This document shows positions 43,791-55,949 of a stretch of DNA of 64,000 nt, piece by piece. How positions within the stretch are numbered: the first letter of the stretch is position 1; the number at the start of each line of letters is the position of its first letter. Position numbers and translations under genes: made by a program. Origin of the DNA: Paracyclopina nana (taxonomy: Eukaryota; Arthropoda; Copepoda; Cyclopoida; Cyclopettidae); contig JAGUCH010000005.1 in NCBI GenBank assembly GCA_019096065.1, forward strand, positions 4,464,001-4,528,000, written 5' to 3'. The notes beneath the pieces were generated by a model, which saw only the letters and a program-made list of their open reading frames with translations, was not told the origin of the DNA and ran no database searches.

Positions 43791-46700
43791 CTGCGCAAAA
43801 CTGCGACCCCGAGATAAAGAGAGAGCTTTTCCTGGAAGATGGTTAGAAAACAGGTTTTTAGTCCGTTTCAGTATAGCGGTGTACCCAACAAAAAGGGATT
43901 GCTTCTATTTATATTTTTCGTATACCAGCTTATGCAATCGGGACTACTCCCATGTACCAGCTTTGTGAATCATTTATTGGCTCCATTTCTACTTGGAGAT
44001 GCTTAATGGTGTCTTGTTATTTGTTGCTAAAATACCGAGCATTCTTGTTCGAAATAGAATGTTAGCTGTTGCTGTCTGGTATACGTGGTGGTAGAAGCTA
44101 CTCACCCACGAAAAAGCCAGTGAAAAGCTACTGTAGACTACTTTTCCAAAATGGAAAACCTTCCTTATAGATAACACAAGAAAAATGTTATACGACTTAT
44201 GCTCTGTTCATCTACAAACTCCTTAAGGAATCGGCACGCGAAATTCATTTGCGCAAAGGAGTTCTCAGTACATAAACTAGCTGCGTAGAGTTGTCATTAT
44301 GCATGGATTTGTCATAATGCATTCCTTAAGGAACGGTAGATGAACAGTATATTAGAATTAGTTATATAGCACTGGCTTGGGTGTCCTCAACCACACAACC
44401 ATATCAGCTTATAGCTATCAGGTCTGAGTGAGAGGAGGTTTTGATCCAGGCACACCAAGCCACGTCCACCATATAATAATGCCAGATATCTTTGTAATAA
44501 TGGAATGCAATATATGATACAGCTACTCTATTCCATTGCAGTAGGGATCTCAGGTGTAATTTGCGCGAGCGCGCGATCATCATTCTGGGTATCCCCCTAA
44601 CCTAACTTGAAGCAAACACAGCCATGACGACTTTTTCGAGCTCTCCACTCCTCTTAATGAGCTATGGTGCTGTTCCTCATATCCTTGAGTGCTTGCTCAT
44701 AGCAGCTACAATTTTCCCCAAGGCAAGGTGGGCTAGCTACCAGTGGTCGGCTATAATTGGAAAAGAGGTTTTGGTTTGTTTTAACTCGATTATGAATGCT
44801 TGCAGCAGCCTGAGTTTTAAGGAAGCTGGGGGAAACTTTTGGCTCGATGCTTGTCAAGCCGCTGCTGCATTGAATCAAGCAGGCAGAAATTTCCATCAAT
44901 TTTCAATTCAAATCAAATTCCGATAGGCGCGAGAAGCCGACTTAAAGATCCTGCAGCCATTGAAGACACTATCATACACCGTCGTTTCTAAACTGCATTA
45001 TGTACTACATAAGATAAAGTATGCAGCCGCCACAAGCAAGGCCCCTACCCTACTAGTGCGAAGCAGTGCACACACCTTTTACTTTCATCTTTGCCATGTG
45101 CAAGTGACAGGATGAAGGTGGTCGGTCCCCTCCCCAACCGTTTCCCTGGTGTACCCAACTTTTGTTTAAGAACTGCTCTTATATATACCTCGATAAGTGC
45201 CCTCAATCGTAGATATCGATAAGGCACCGATTCCCGCGGCTGCCGACATTTTGGTATTCTTTTAAAGCTGCTCTTGTGTAGCGAGGTGTGAACTTGAGAG
45301 TCCTGGACCCTAGTATAGCTTGCGACGCTACTATAAGGGTCAAGTTGTTGCTGCCACCGAGCAGATTTTATCTGTCCAAGAAAAGCTGCAGCAGCACCTT
45401 GAGGCAGTCGCAAAATTAATGTCTTCGCTTGAATGATACGGAGCAATATTGGGATCACTCGTGGTTGTCATCGGCTCAATCAAGGCCTTGTCTTCTGGTA
45501 AACAGATGTTAATGGAGCTAGTTAACATTTGTTTGTCCTCGTGTCGTCTTCAGCTTTCTCTCGAGAATAATTGTGAATGATGGGACCTGCCACCATTCTT
45601 CTTCATGCTGATGTTGTTGTGCGTTTTTGGCTTTCCAAAACTTGCTGCTTTCTTCCTCCTCCTCCTGAGCCGAGATGGCCTTGCTAACTGAATGATAAAG
45701 ATGCTGCTGAGCCTCGCCATACACACACACTCACGGCCTTTGCGAGGACGACGGAGAAGAGCAACACATGCGGAGGCGCGTCCACGGCCGCGAACAACTG
45801 CAAAGTCGAGGGGGACGATGGCGGCAAACCGGTAAAGCAGCACCTTGGTCTTCCAAGCTACCGACGAGGCTCCTTTCTCTTGCACAAACACATCTATTTA
45901 CCAAACGTGGCCTCCAGCTTCTTGAGCCAATGTACGTATATATAGAGAGAGACTCGGACTTGCAAATATCAATAGATGGCGCACGCTGTGATAATATGGT
46001 TCATGTGCTTTTGCATCCGTGGTGTTATTTTTTAGGTAGTAATCTCAAAGTTGTGCGGGGATAATGGCACTGGTGGGAATATACAGTTATGTGCATGCCT
46101 TTGATATTATAGGGGGGAAAGAGCAATGCTAGAACAACAATAAGTAAACAAAGCAGTACTAGCTTTGATCATGCCCCGAACATATGCCTCCCCACGGCAA
46201 TTCAATATGGCGTCCATTCAGAAAAACTGATTTGGATAATATGATGACGACAATGTAGTTGCACACAGCATATAACACAGCAACATAATGCTCAATTACT
46301 TGTTTTTGTTCCGCTATAGCCGCAACGATTATAAGCATACTAACTAGCTAGCTGCAGAAGCCAACAATTGGTAAACAAACTACCTTCACAACCTGCAGCT
46401 TTCAAACCCAATCCATTAGTCACCCATCGATTGTCAGCAGTGATATGACACAAAGCCATGCATCACTTTTTAGGCCGAAATTTTCCCATTTACTCATTTC
46501 CTCCCAGAGGTGAGATAGGTTTCATAAGTGAAGCAAGGCACCAAGAACTTTCCCCACTGCCTGACGTGAGAGAGGGAGAGAGACGTGCCTGTTTCCACCT
46601 CAAGTTTTTTTCGACTGTAACGCAGCACACAAAGTACTACCATATTAAAAGCACCCGCTATTTTGCACAAGACACGAAAAAAGAGTTGCAGGAGCTAGGG

Positions 46701-49180
46701 ACACGATAAATGAGGTTTTGCGCGCGTGCTCCGCATAATCTCATAAGGCTGCACCACCGTGCCGACTTTTTCAACTCACTGTTGATTCCTTAAAATGAGT
46801 GCAATCGGACGTAAAACGAGGCCTTAGGAAGAAAGCCTTTTTTCCGGCATACTAGTGCGGGCAAAAGGTGCTGCAGCAAACAACAAACCGTGCAAGCGGG
46901 CGGCACTCATCGGCACCCGATATACTCATGGCCACAACGTTCTCAACCATAAAACGAAGCGTAAAAACTTGCTGACTGCAGAATTACAGAGCTACGTAAC
47001 ACACCTTAACAAGGAAATATGTTGCCTCTGAGCTATATGGCATATTACTACAACATCCGTGCACAAGCTCTAATTTGAGCTTGTTGAGTGCCAAGAGTGG
47101 GGAGGGCAATATTTTTCCTTTCACGAGACGTTGCCATCGATTTAAACTTGAGCCGACCTTTATTTTTTGCTTCGAAAGCGGCTCTCATTTTCTCTCCAGG
47201 GACTTTGTATGCAAACAAGTCGAGGTGATTTTCAGGAGAGGACAATAACGCTTAATTTGGCCTTTAAGGAAATCTTTTGAAAGCCTGCTGTTGTCATCCA
47301 TCCAGCAATAATACCCCCGAAAACAGGAGAGACAGATTTAAATAGTGGTCCAGAAAAAAAGGTTACTCTGTCAACACTTTCTTTTTACTGGAGGATACAA
47401 ATTTGTATTCCGGGAGCGAGTTACCTTTTGTAGCAACATTGGAGCTGCGTGCTGCTTGACAAAGAATTATATACGTATATAAAGGGAGAGAGAGAGAAGA
47501 CCTCTAGCTTAGTACATTTATCAAGGTTTGATAAGGAGCCTGGCCCTTTCTTTGCCTTCAATCCTTCAGTGACGATACGCAATTTTCATAAATTGCCTCG
47601 TTCATCTCTTGGCACGCGTGCATGTCGATCTATGCGTTCATTTACCCAACAAGAATAGTTTTTCAATCAAGCACAATTGGTAAAGATGTGAGCTCTTTCC
47701 GCATTGCTTTTCCCTCTCGTATATGAATGTTCCATCGAAGGAATCTAGCACATATTCCACCTGATTCCATAAGCGAAATCTGCTATTCCAGATGGTCGCT
47801 TTTTTATGGCCCTCTCAGCTTTTTCAAAGAGAGCAACTCTTCAAACAGATATGAATGAATTAGAGTAGAAGTGCTCGTTTGCTCACTACAAAACCAGCCA
47901 GTCTGCAGTACTATTTGCTTAACAACCTACTACTACTACCTCACTTTGGCCACTCAGCCATGCCTAGGAAGAGTTATGACTTTATAATGAGATCAGAAGA
48001 GAAAGTTGAGATGCTGGAATCACGAATGCTCCAAGGATATGATGGAATAAATAAAAGTTGGCCAACTCGAAAGATGCAAACCCCAGGTACGTTATACAAG
48101 GCCGAATGATGCAGGCCAGTACTGCAGTCTGCAATCAATCTAACAATGAAGGGGAATGCACGAGGATTCTTGGAAACAAACTTGGGGTGATGTACCCGCT
48201 GCAGTGCGTATGCACTGTCACCTCCGATGGAAGCAGCATTTGTCACATTTTTCGAAAACTCTCCCTACGTATGCTATAAATCATCCGAGGTTTGAAAATG
48301 TGCCAGAACGGCGGCGGTGACAATCCAAGCCGCAGCTCTTTTGATGGATTGAAAAGTCGTCGACTCGGATTTTTCTCTCTATCACTTGAAGGAGCGGCTA
48401 CTGTCAATCTTCCAGTATCTCTGGCTGCTGCATGAGAAGAGAGCCATTTAGCACAACGCTCAGGCTGGAAAAAGCATTGTGGAAAAGCAATATTTCTACC
48501 CACATCGCACGAGGCCTTACGGAAAATATAGCTCAGGAGAAAACCTATAGGTTTATTGGCAGCGAAGCAAGGATCCTTCAGTCTCTGTGTTGTATATGCA
48601 ACGCATTTACGCAAGCTCAATGATTGTGGCCGACCAAACACAATTAACTCCATATGTATGCTACGTTAGGTTTTAAGCTCGATCCTCCCACAGAAAATAC
48701 ACGCGCAGCTTCTAGATGAAAATAATTAATCCGCAGCTTTCAAGGGTCCCTTGGGTGCAGCTCACGCAATGTCTTTTAGTTAAGGCTATTAATGCATTGA
48801 GCATATATCCATCTTATGCTACTGGCCAAAAAGGCCTTGTTATTTGAGTAAGCGAGTTGATGGTGGTGTTTGTTTTGCTGGCGTCCCCTTTCTCGGCTCG
48901 GCAATTTCTGCTGATGTCAGGTGTACGAGAAGATTGGATGTGGCACTTGCGCGGAATTCTATCAAAAAGGATGGAACATTTCATTTCAACTGCAATTCAA
49001 TACTGCGCTATATAGCTAGCTTTCCACCGGTGGCACACAAGAAGACAGCAGAAGGCTACTAGAAGAATGAAGAGAGGGCGAAACGGCAAAATTAAGACAA
49101 ATCTACCTTTTTGATAAGACCTACTCGTCCTGAAGGTAAAACAGCAAAACTTGAGGAGGGAGCGGGTCCCCTAATATTAC
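43791..49180. other. Long stretch upstream of the visible Cav3 exons
   Basis: Either intergenic or a Cav3 5' intron. Several chance ORFs are present on both strands but none has matching splice sites. A minus-strand frame at 45340-45528 (ICLPEDKALIEPM...) has a usable acceptor but no in-phase donor, so it is not called. No repeats or RNA genes were recognised. Confidence 0.45.
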
Positions 49181-49183
49181 GGA

Positions 49184-50080
49184 CGCACAGAAACACGGAA
49201 ATACGGAAATGACCTCATTTGACCCCTCCAATTAAAATCACACCTTTTCGCGATTCTGTGAAATTAGAATTTAAATAACACAGACGCTGATTAAATAGAT
49301 ATAAGCTTGAATGGAATTACACGGAAAGGGCTGAACAAGAATAATCAAAGTAGGATTTATTTTGCAAACTTGGGTCAACTAGCCTTGATGAACTATTTGT
49401 TCAATTATGAACTGTCCAAAGCAATGTTAGGGATTGAAAATACTCTTTTAGGCTGCCAAATGTACTTATAAAAACTTTGGAGTTTCCAGAACTGTGCGGA
49501 CTATGGATGCTGTATGCATATTGTCTCAAAAAATTCATTCTTGGAGAAATTTTACTTATTTATGTTTTAGTGGCTTTGATCATTTCAGCTGTATCTTACT
49601 TGTAATAACTCTGCAATTTTTGAGTTGGTTTAAAGGAATTTGTGTGATGCATATTGATTCAGAAGCAACCAGTTTGGCACTGAAATTGAAATAAACTTCT
49701 AGTGTTCATTTTTCAATAGTCTTAAAATTGACCCCTTTTTTTCCTTTTTGTTTGTCTTAAAACAATTTTACCGCCTGCCTTATATACTGAGTTTCATGAG
49801 AACAAGCTTATGTACCGAGAACTGATCGCAAAACTTAATTTAATATTTACTCAACTGACATAGTTTATACAATTAACTTAGTTTTCATTGTTTTAACTAT
49901 TTTAAGTATTTTTTCTGTCCGTGTTTTTCATCTGAAGTTTACTCCATGTCCGTGTTATTTGAATTTAGATTTCACGGAATCACGCCTAGGTGTAATTTTT
50001 ATTATAGGTGTGAAGTGAGAAGAAATGATGCTTTTTCCGTATTTTCCGTCAGGCCGTATTTCTGTATTTCTTTGCCACCG
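49184..50080. mobile_element. Degenerate MITE with ~120 bp terminal inverted repeats
   Basis: 49188-49292 and 49947-50078 are inverted copies, about 75% alike by eye. Both read, from outside in, CAGAAA(C/T)ACGG..., then TAAAAATCACACC-like, then GATTC(T/C)GTGAAAT, then AAATAACAC(A/G)GAC. The AT-rich centre of about 650 bp has no credible ORF. The outer ends and target duplication could not be fixed, so the limits are approximate. Confidence 0.45.
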
Positions 50081-52203
50081 AGGAGCCCACCGCCAAAGGA
50101 GAGCGGTGGAAAATTGCATTTGCATCAAGCGTCGCTTTTTCCGTATTCGGAGTACTTTTCAACCAAACTTGAGGGCAAAGGAGCTCCAAAATCTTCGTTA
50201 GGTGAGCTTACGGAAACAAATCCTTTGAAACTGGATTCTAAACCAAAGGTCTCTTCGTCATGAACAGCTTCTTCATCCAGAAGCAGCACGAGGGAAAAGT
50301 TTCGAACAAAAAGTTCAAGTTTCAGGGCCTGGCTCAGTGCCACGCACAACAGCTACCATGCATGTACTTGTTGGTGATGATGCACAGCAGTAATGTGATT
50401 CAGGCTCGACACGAGAATCCTGATGATGAGAAGGCAGGGAACAACCTCTTGTTGTACAATATCTGCTCTCACAAAATTGATGATACTTCCCAATACCGAA
50501 CACTTATTCGAAGTTGCACTAGCAGCAGCAGCCTATCCAAAAAAGATGAAAAACAAAATGCGAGACTTGAGAGTGCAGCCCATTAATCTTGGTCTTTCCG
50601 GTGGGCTTCTTCGTAATTTTCTACAGAATGATTCCTTCCTCTCACAACAGACAAGAACGAAAACGATGACCATTATCATGACCATGTTGGAGCGGGGAAA
50701 TTGTTGCTATCCTAGTCACTTGACGTTGCCTTGCGAGGAGAAGATTGCTGTCTTTCCAAAGTGTTTCCGGAGCGGCCCCGAATCTCATTTCCGCCAGGAG
50801 ATGCAAAGCTTATTTAGCATTCAACCAACACCCTTAGTTAATTCCATTGTTTGGTCTAGGAAGTAGAATCATAAAAATACCATGGCGCATATGGTGTCAG
50901 GAAAAGCAATAAAAAAGGGCAAGAATGAGGTCTACAAATATGCCTGTTTTCCAGCCAATATGCGCAAAGTTCATATATACTGACCAGCTTAGCAGAGCTG
51001 AGCATAACTTTTGCACTGCAAAGATTTTCTTTTAACTTCTTTAGCAAAATATCAAAACAGCAACAAGTTGATGCTGGTTTCAAGACAAGTGATCTTCTAG
51101 CATCTGCAATAATGATTTGCGCGCGCCCAAACGGCCCAAATTTGTAAATAGTATGCACACTCAGGTGATGAGTGAAGCTGAGCCCTGTGGCAAAAAAGCT
51201 CATTGCCATCTTAGCTTATACCCCAAGAAACTTATTTGCTTTTCGGTTTCTTTACCTTTGAATTTCTCAACCTCACTAGTAAATAACAAGTAATTACGTT
51301 ATGCGCGTTAGTATTTACATTTTAAATTGCCACGCTATTGAAGAGTCTGAAATGATACACTAAAGAAGTCAGAGCCCATCTTTGCACAAGTAGATTTTCT
51401 TGGAGAAGAACTACAGACATAAAAGGTTTTTGACAACTTGGCCGATGTTACCTTTTTAGCACGTTTTCTCGGCATTTTAGAGGCACCCAAATATAACCTT
51501 TGGCTATAAGGAGAAGCTTATAGTTCATTGACCGTACTAGTTGGGCTGGGCTGTGCAAGTGAGTATGAAATTGACATTCAAACGTGAACTTCATTCACGA
51601 CGATTGATGGTAACTGCCTATCTATATGGTATGCATTGATACTCCAAAATTCCATTCGCCAAATGTTACCACATCAGAGGGGGGCTAAAATAACTGCAGC
51701 TAAAAAATAGAGCACGGCCTGCACATAAAGAAACGCTATGAAAGTACGGCTAAGTAAGGCTATGCGCATTCATATGCATATTAGAGAACGTAAAATGCAA
51801 TTAGGCCTAATCTTGTTAGGCACTTATCCACGAGAAGATAGCAAGGAATTTTTTGTGGGCAATTTTGCCTCTGTGCTCAGCTATCAACATTGTTGCTGCA
51901 CGGTTTTACTATTTGCATCACGGACGACGACCGTTTTAGTCCACGTGGTTTATTTGACCTGAAGACATGTAGTGTGGGCCGACGAAATAAGATAGTGGAT
52001 CTAGTGGCTCACTCAAGAACGATGATAGTGGAAAAATAGTGCTCACTAAGTTATCTCATCGCAATTGGTGGTCAGCACGACTTTAAAAAACACATTTTCA
52101 GCTTGTCATGTCATTTCAGAGCCCGGCCAGGCCAGGCAACTTTCTTGAGGCTGTTCTTGACAAGCCAGCACAAATTTAGTTGATCAACTAAGTACGAAAC
52201 AGA
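50081..52203. other. Upstream region of the astacin gene
   Basis: No supported gene, RNA or repeat. ORFs of 100-147 codons at 50.1-50.9 kb on the plus strand overlap each other in different frames and lack splice or domain support. Confidence 0.4.
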
Positions 52204-55200
52204 ATGCAAAACCGTCAATGCAAGAAGCTTTTCTGTCTCCATTTTTTCCTTCTTGTGCTGCCAGGTAATAATTACGAGTCCCCAGTTTTCGTGAAAAACT
52301 TGAGCATAAAGCGATTAAAAGTAGAGAATAACTTGGGAGCACAAAACGTGAAGCTCACATTTACAGAGCATTTTTCTGCTAGACTTGGCTTCATCTCTGC
52401 TCCCCTCTGGATAATCATGATTTTCCAGAGATAAGTAGTACCTGTTTACTCAACGACAGCTTGACCACTTTACTTTTTTACCTGACATAAAGTGGACAAT
52501 AAAACTTTAAACTGGCCCTATTTTACTACAATTCCGAATTCAGCTTTCGACAGAGTTATTATATACAATATGAAGATTTCAAGGATTTCTTCGATTTCCA
52601 AAACTGAACAGTACCTAAATGAAGTTTTGATATTCACAGGTTGTTATAAATGCTTATCCCAACCACCAACTTTTGTAAGCATTGCGGAACAGCCAGTAAA
52701 AGCATCTCTAAATCGACCGAGGGCCCTTTGGGAATGTGTAGGCGAGGGAAAAGCTGCATTAGGCTGTACTGGGGACAGAGTTGCGCAAATGCGATCCGAT
52801 GTCATCGCAGCCACTTTGAGAAGAGCTACTCAAAGATCATCATATCATCGCCATGTCTTTCCCCGTCTGCTTAAGAGGGCCGGGAGGTCTTTTGATGAGT
52901 TAGAAGACGCGTCCATTCACAAAATTCAAAATCTCTATGACGGCGAAGATGTTTCAGGAGAGCCAGAAAAGATGATCCAGATTGGCATTAAAAATTCAAC
53001 GAAGTTCCAGCACAACTCCCCAAACATAATTGAGAATGATATAGCAACTGACTTGGAAGAAGTATTACATTACCGCGGTCATTTAATAACACCCGTCAAT
53101 CATATTTCTCATTTGCAGAACCTATTTCGGCTAAGCTTACGCTGGGACTTGTTTCCACAAAAACGGTGGACTAATGGAACGGTATATTATCGAATCCGGA
53201 AAGAGGATTACAGTAAGATTACTTGTATCTTTTGATAAACCAGAAAAATCGATTTCAATTTAGAGATTTTCCGAATGAAGAACTTTTATGCGGCATACAC
53301 TGTTAAGTGGTCTAGGTATTCAGATATAAAGTTACAAGCCGAAAAGGGGCTTCTTGCGTCTAAAACAAGAGAATTCCGGATAGTGAGCTTTGAAGAAAAA
53401 AAGTTATGGTTGCCAGCCACATAACGTTAATTTCAAAGGCAAAACTTTCACATAATTGTACACAAGTCTCTTTTTTCAGGCATTCGCGACCTTCAACTTA
53501 TCGAGTCTACAATGAAGACGTTTCAGTTCTTGAGCTGCATCAAGTTCAGGCCTTGGGACGGAGACAAAAACAAGGACTACCTACATATCATGAATTCCAC
53601 GGAAAGACCCGGGTAACAGTCGTAATAATAACAACAACGGAGCCAGGGAAACAAAGTTTTAACAACTCTTCTCTAATAATGGTTGTTGGTGTTGGTGTGG
53701 TAGCACATGGTGTTAGTGGCAACACATTTGCTTCATTTTGTGAAGTCTTTTTGAGGCACGACGAGTAACTCATAAACTACTCCCAGAACACATATTTGCA
53801 AAACTTTAAAGCCAACCTCATTTTGCCTTATCCTCGTGACATTCATTTCTACGAGGAGAGAAGAGAAAAAGCTCATTGCTCTACTCCACGAGATGCGCTT
53901 TAACTAGCAGAAAGGTTCCGTGAAAACCGCATCACATCGTAAAGATAAACTTCCGTTTTCCCAAGTTGCCTCACATATAAAGGAATTGCAGTACACATAC
54001 CACTTCTGCTTGGAATCCTGCGAATAATTCAAAGCTTTTTTCATTCTAGTTGCTGGTCCTACATAGGACGTCGAGGTGGTGAGCAAACACTATCAATTCG
54101 ACCACCTGATGAAAAGTCATGCCACTGCTTATGCAACGTGGGACGATTCATGCATGAAATGATGCACGCACTAGGTTTTTACCACGAGCATACGCGACCC
54201 GACCGGGACCGCTACATAGAAATCCTCAAAGACAACGTGAAAAGAGGTAACTTTCGTCACACTTCAACATCTTTCAATGTTTACTGCTACTTCAAACCTC
54301 CACTTTTAACCACTCACAAAGGACCACCACCAGGCTTTCATCTAGATTAAAGCGAATTTTCAAGCACATAGCATGAGTGGAGGCAGCACCAGCAGAGAGA
54401 ATATAACGTTTTTCAGCTACAGCAGCATACTGCAGCAGCAGCTCCAGTATTTGATCTATATTTGCCAAGCCTTTGTCCTCGTGATAATGAGAAATTCAGC
54501 TCACTTTTGCATGAGAACGATCCATCTCGACCGAAAGATGAACAGGCTTTCACGCCAACACTCTGGTTGTAATAAGCACTTTTTTGAGGTTGAAAAAGAG
54601 CGAATTTCGCCTGAGCTCTAGAAGCTTTTTTGAAGATCCAGCATGAAGAAAAGGATAGGTGTACTTTTTAAATTCAATCAGCCAGAATTGGAGGATCGAA
54701 GCTCAAAGAAATTTTGATGCCGAAAGATCTGACAGAAAGAAGAATGGCAGCATTCTACTAAGAAGTGAAAGCCACCTTACACCTAACTCCTAGTGTGTAG
54801 GTTAATGAGAAAGGCATCTACATTTAGGCGAAGTCAATCTTCTCCTTCTTTGTTACGCTGTTGAGCGTAGCAAGAAGAACCATAAAAGTTTAGTGCATAT
54901 ACGAACGCAGCCACGTTACACATTATATAGTTCTATGGTGGTTTGGTTAGAAGAAGGCTAAGCAGCTAAGATTAATCTTCGTGGCCTTCAAGACCAAAGA
55001 AGAGAATTTCCCCATGGACTATGTTGCTTCGTCTGAATGCATGCCACATGGCTAGAACAATGTCTCAATTTTGCTCACTCATGGTATTATTTATGCAGGA
55101 AAATGGAAAAACTTTGAGAAGAAGACGTTCGACACGACTACGTCGGATTTTGCCTACGACTACAATAGCATCATGCATTACGGGCCCTTGTTTTTCAGGT

Positions 55201-55949
55201 AATATTAGCGTCAAAACAGCATCATTTGATGATAATTTTGTGAGAAGAGCATGAAAGCAGAAAAACACAGCTAAGGGTGGCTGGCTTTTACATTTGCCGA
55301 GCCTCTCTCTCCAGCTTGCTATGTTGTGCAGATGTAGTTTTTAGGTTTTAGGCGCCCACGACAATTTAGCATCAACTGGATTTCAACTTTTCATCTCAGC
55401 CTTACAACTCATGCAAAGATTATCTAAAGTCATTCCAAAAGCATTTTACTTTACTGCTCAAGCTAGCTTCTTCAGCATACAGCAGTTTACAAAAAAAAAA
55501 TAATTCAAACATTCAGGAAGTTCTTTGCGTGCTTTCTTAGTATTTTTTGAGTGCCACGTTAGCAAGCGTATGTGAGTTTAAACTTAATAAAAAAGCAGCA
55601 GCAACTTTGTTTGTAAGCGAAAATGCGACCATAGAAACTTTTTAAAGTGAAAAATCTCTTTTGTAATAAGACATAGCCGGGGAAGAAAAACACTAATTGC
55701 TCGAATGTATGCATAGTGCTACAAAAATAAAAAGAAAGGCTCTATTTTGTCATGCCTTTCAGCAAAGACAAGAGCGGAAAAAAGACCACGATTGTACCCT
55801 TGAGCGACAGCACTGCCAAAATAGGACAGAGAAACATGCTAAGCAAAGTAGACTGCATGAAAGTGAACCAGGCCTTTGGTTGCTTTGACAAAGCAAATAA
55901 GTGGATCAATAGCAAAATTCAAATTCTTTGCGGAATGATGGGAGTATAA
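52204..55949 (+). CDS. Astacin-family zinc metalloendopeptidase, six exons
   Basis: Secreted protease. Exons: 52204-52264, 52640-53212, 53480-53612, 54050-54246, 55099-55198, 55763-55949; all phases agree; 1251 nt, 416 aa. Exon 1 is a signal peptide (MQNRQCKKLFCLHFFLLVLPG). Exon 2 is an unusually long propeptide of about 180 aa. The mature domain begins near KRWTNGTVYYRI. It has FLSCIKFRPW, GCWSYIGRRGG, the zinc site HEMMHALGFYHE followed by HTRPDRD, and the Met-turn in NSIMHYGP, all as required for an active astacin. An extra CHCLC cluster just before the zinc site is unusual. The protein ends about 20 residues after the last conserved Cys, with no EGF or CUB domain. The ORF can be extended upstream of exon 2 only from a GTG, so the signal-peptide exon is preferred. 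Confidence 0.9.

Noticed and set aside
45340..45528. Linking exon between the 59 kb exons and Cav3
   Set aside because: An acceptor in the right phase exists, but no donor in phase 0 follows, and the conceptual product matches nothing recognisable.
52492..52639. Astacin start at 52492
   Set aside because: The codon there is GTG and no signal peptide follows. The exon at 52204-52264 has ATG, a signal peptide and a phase-matched donor.
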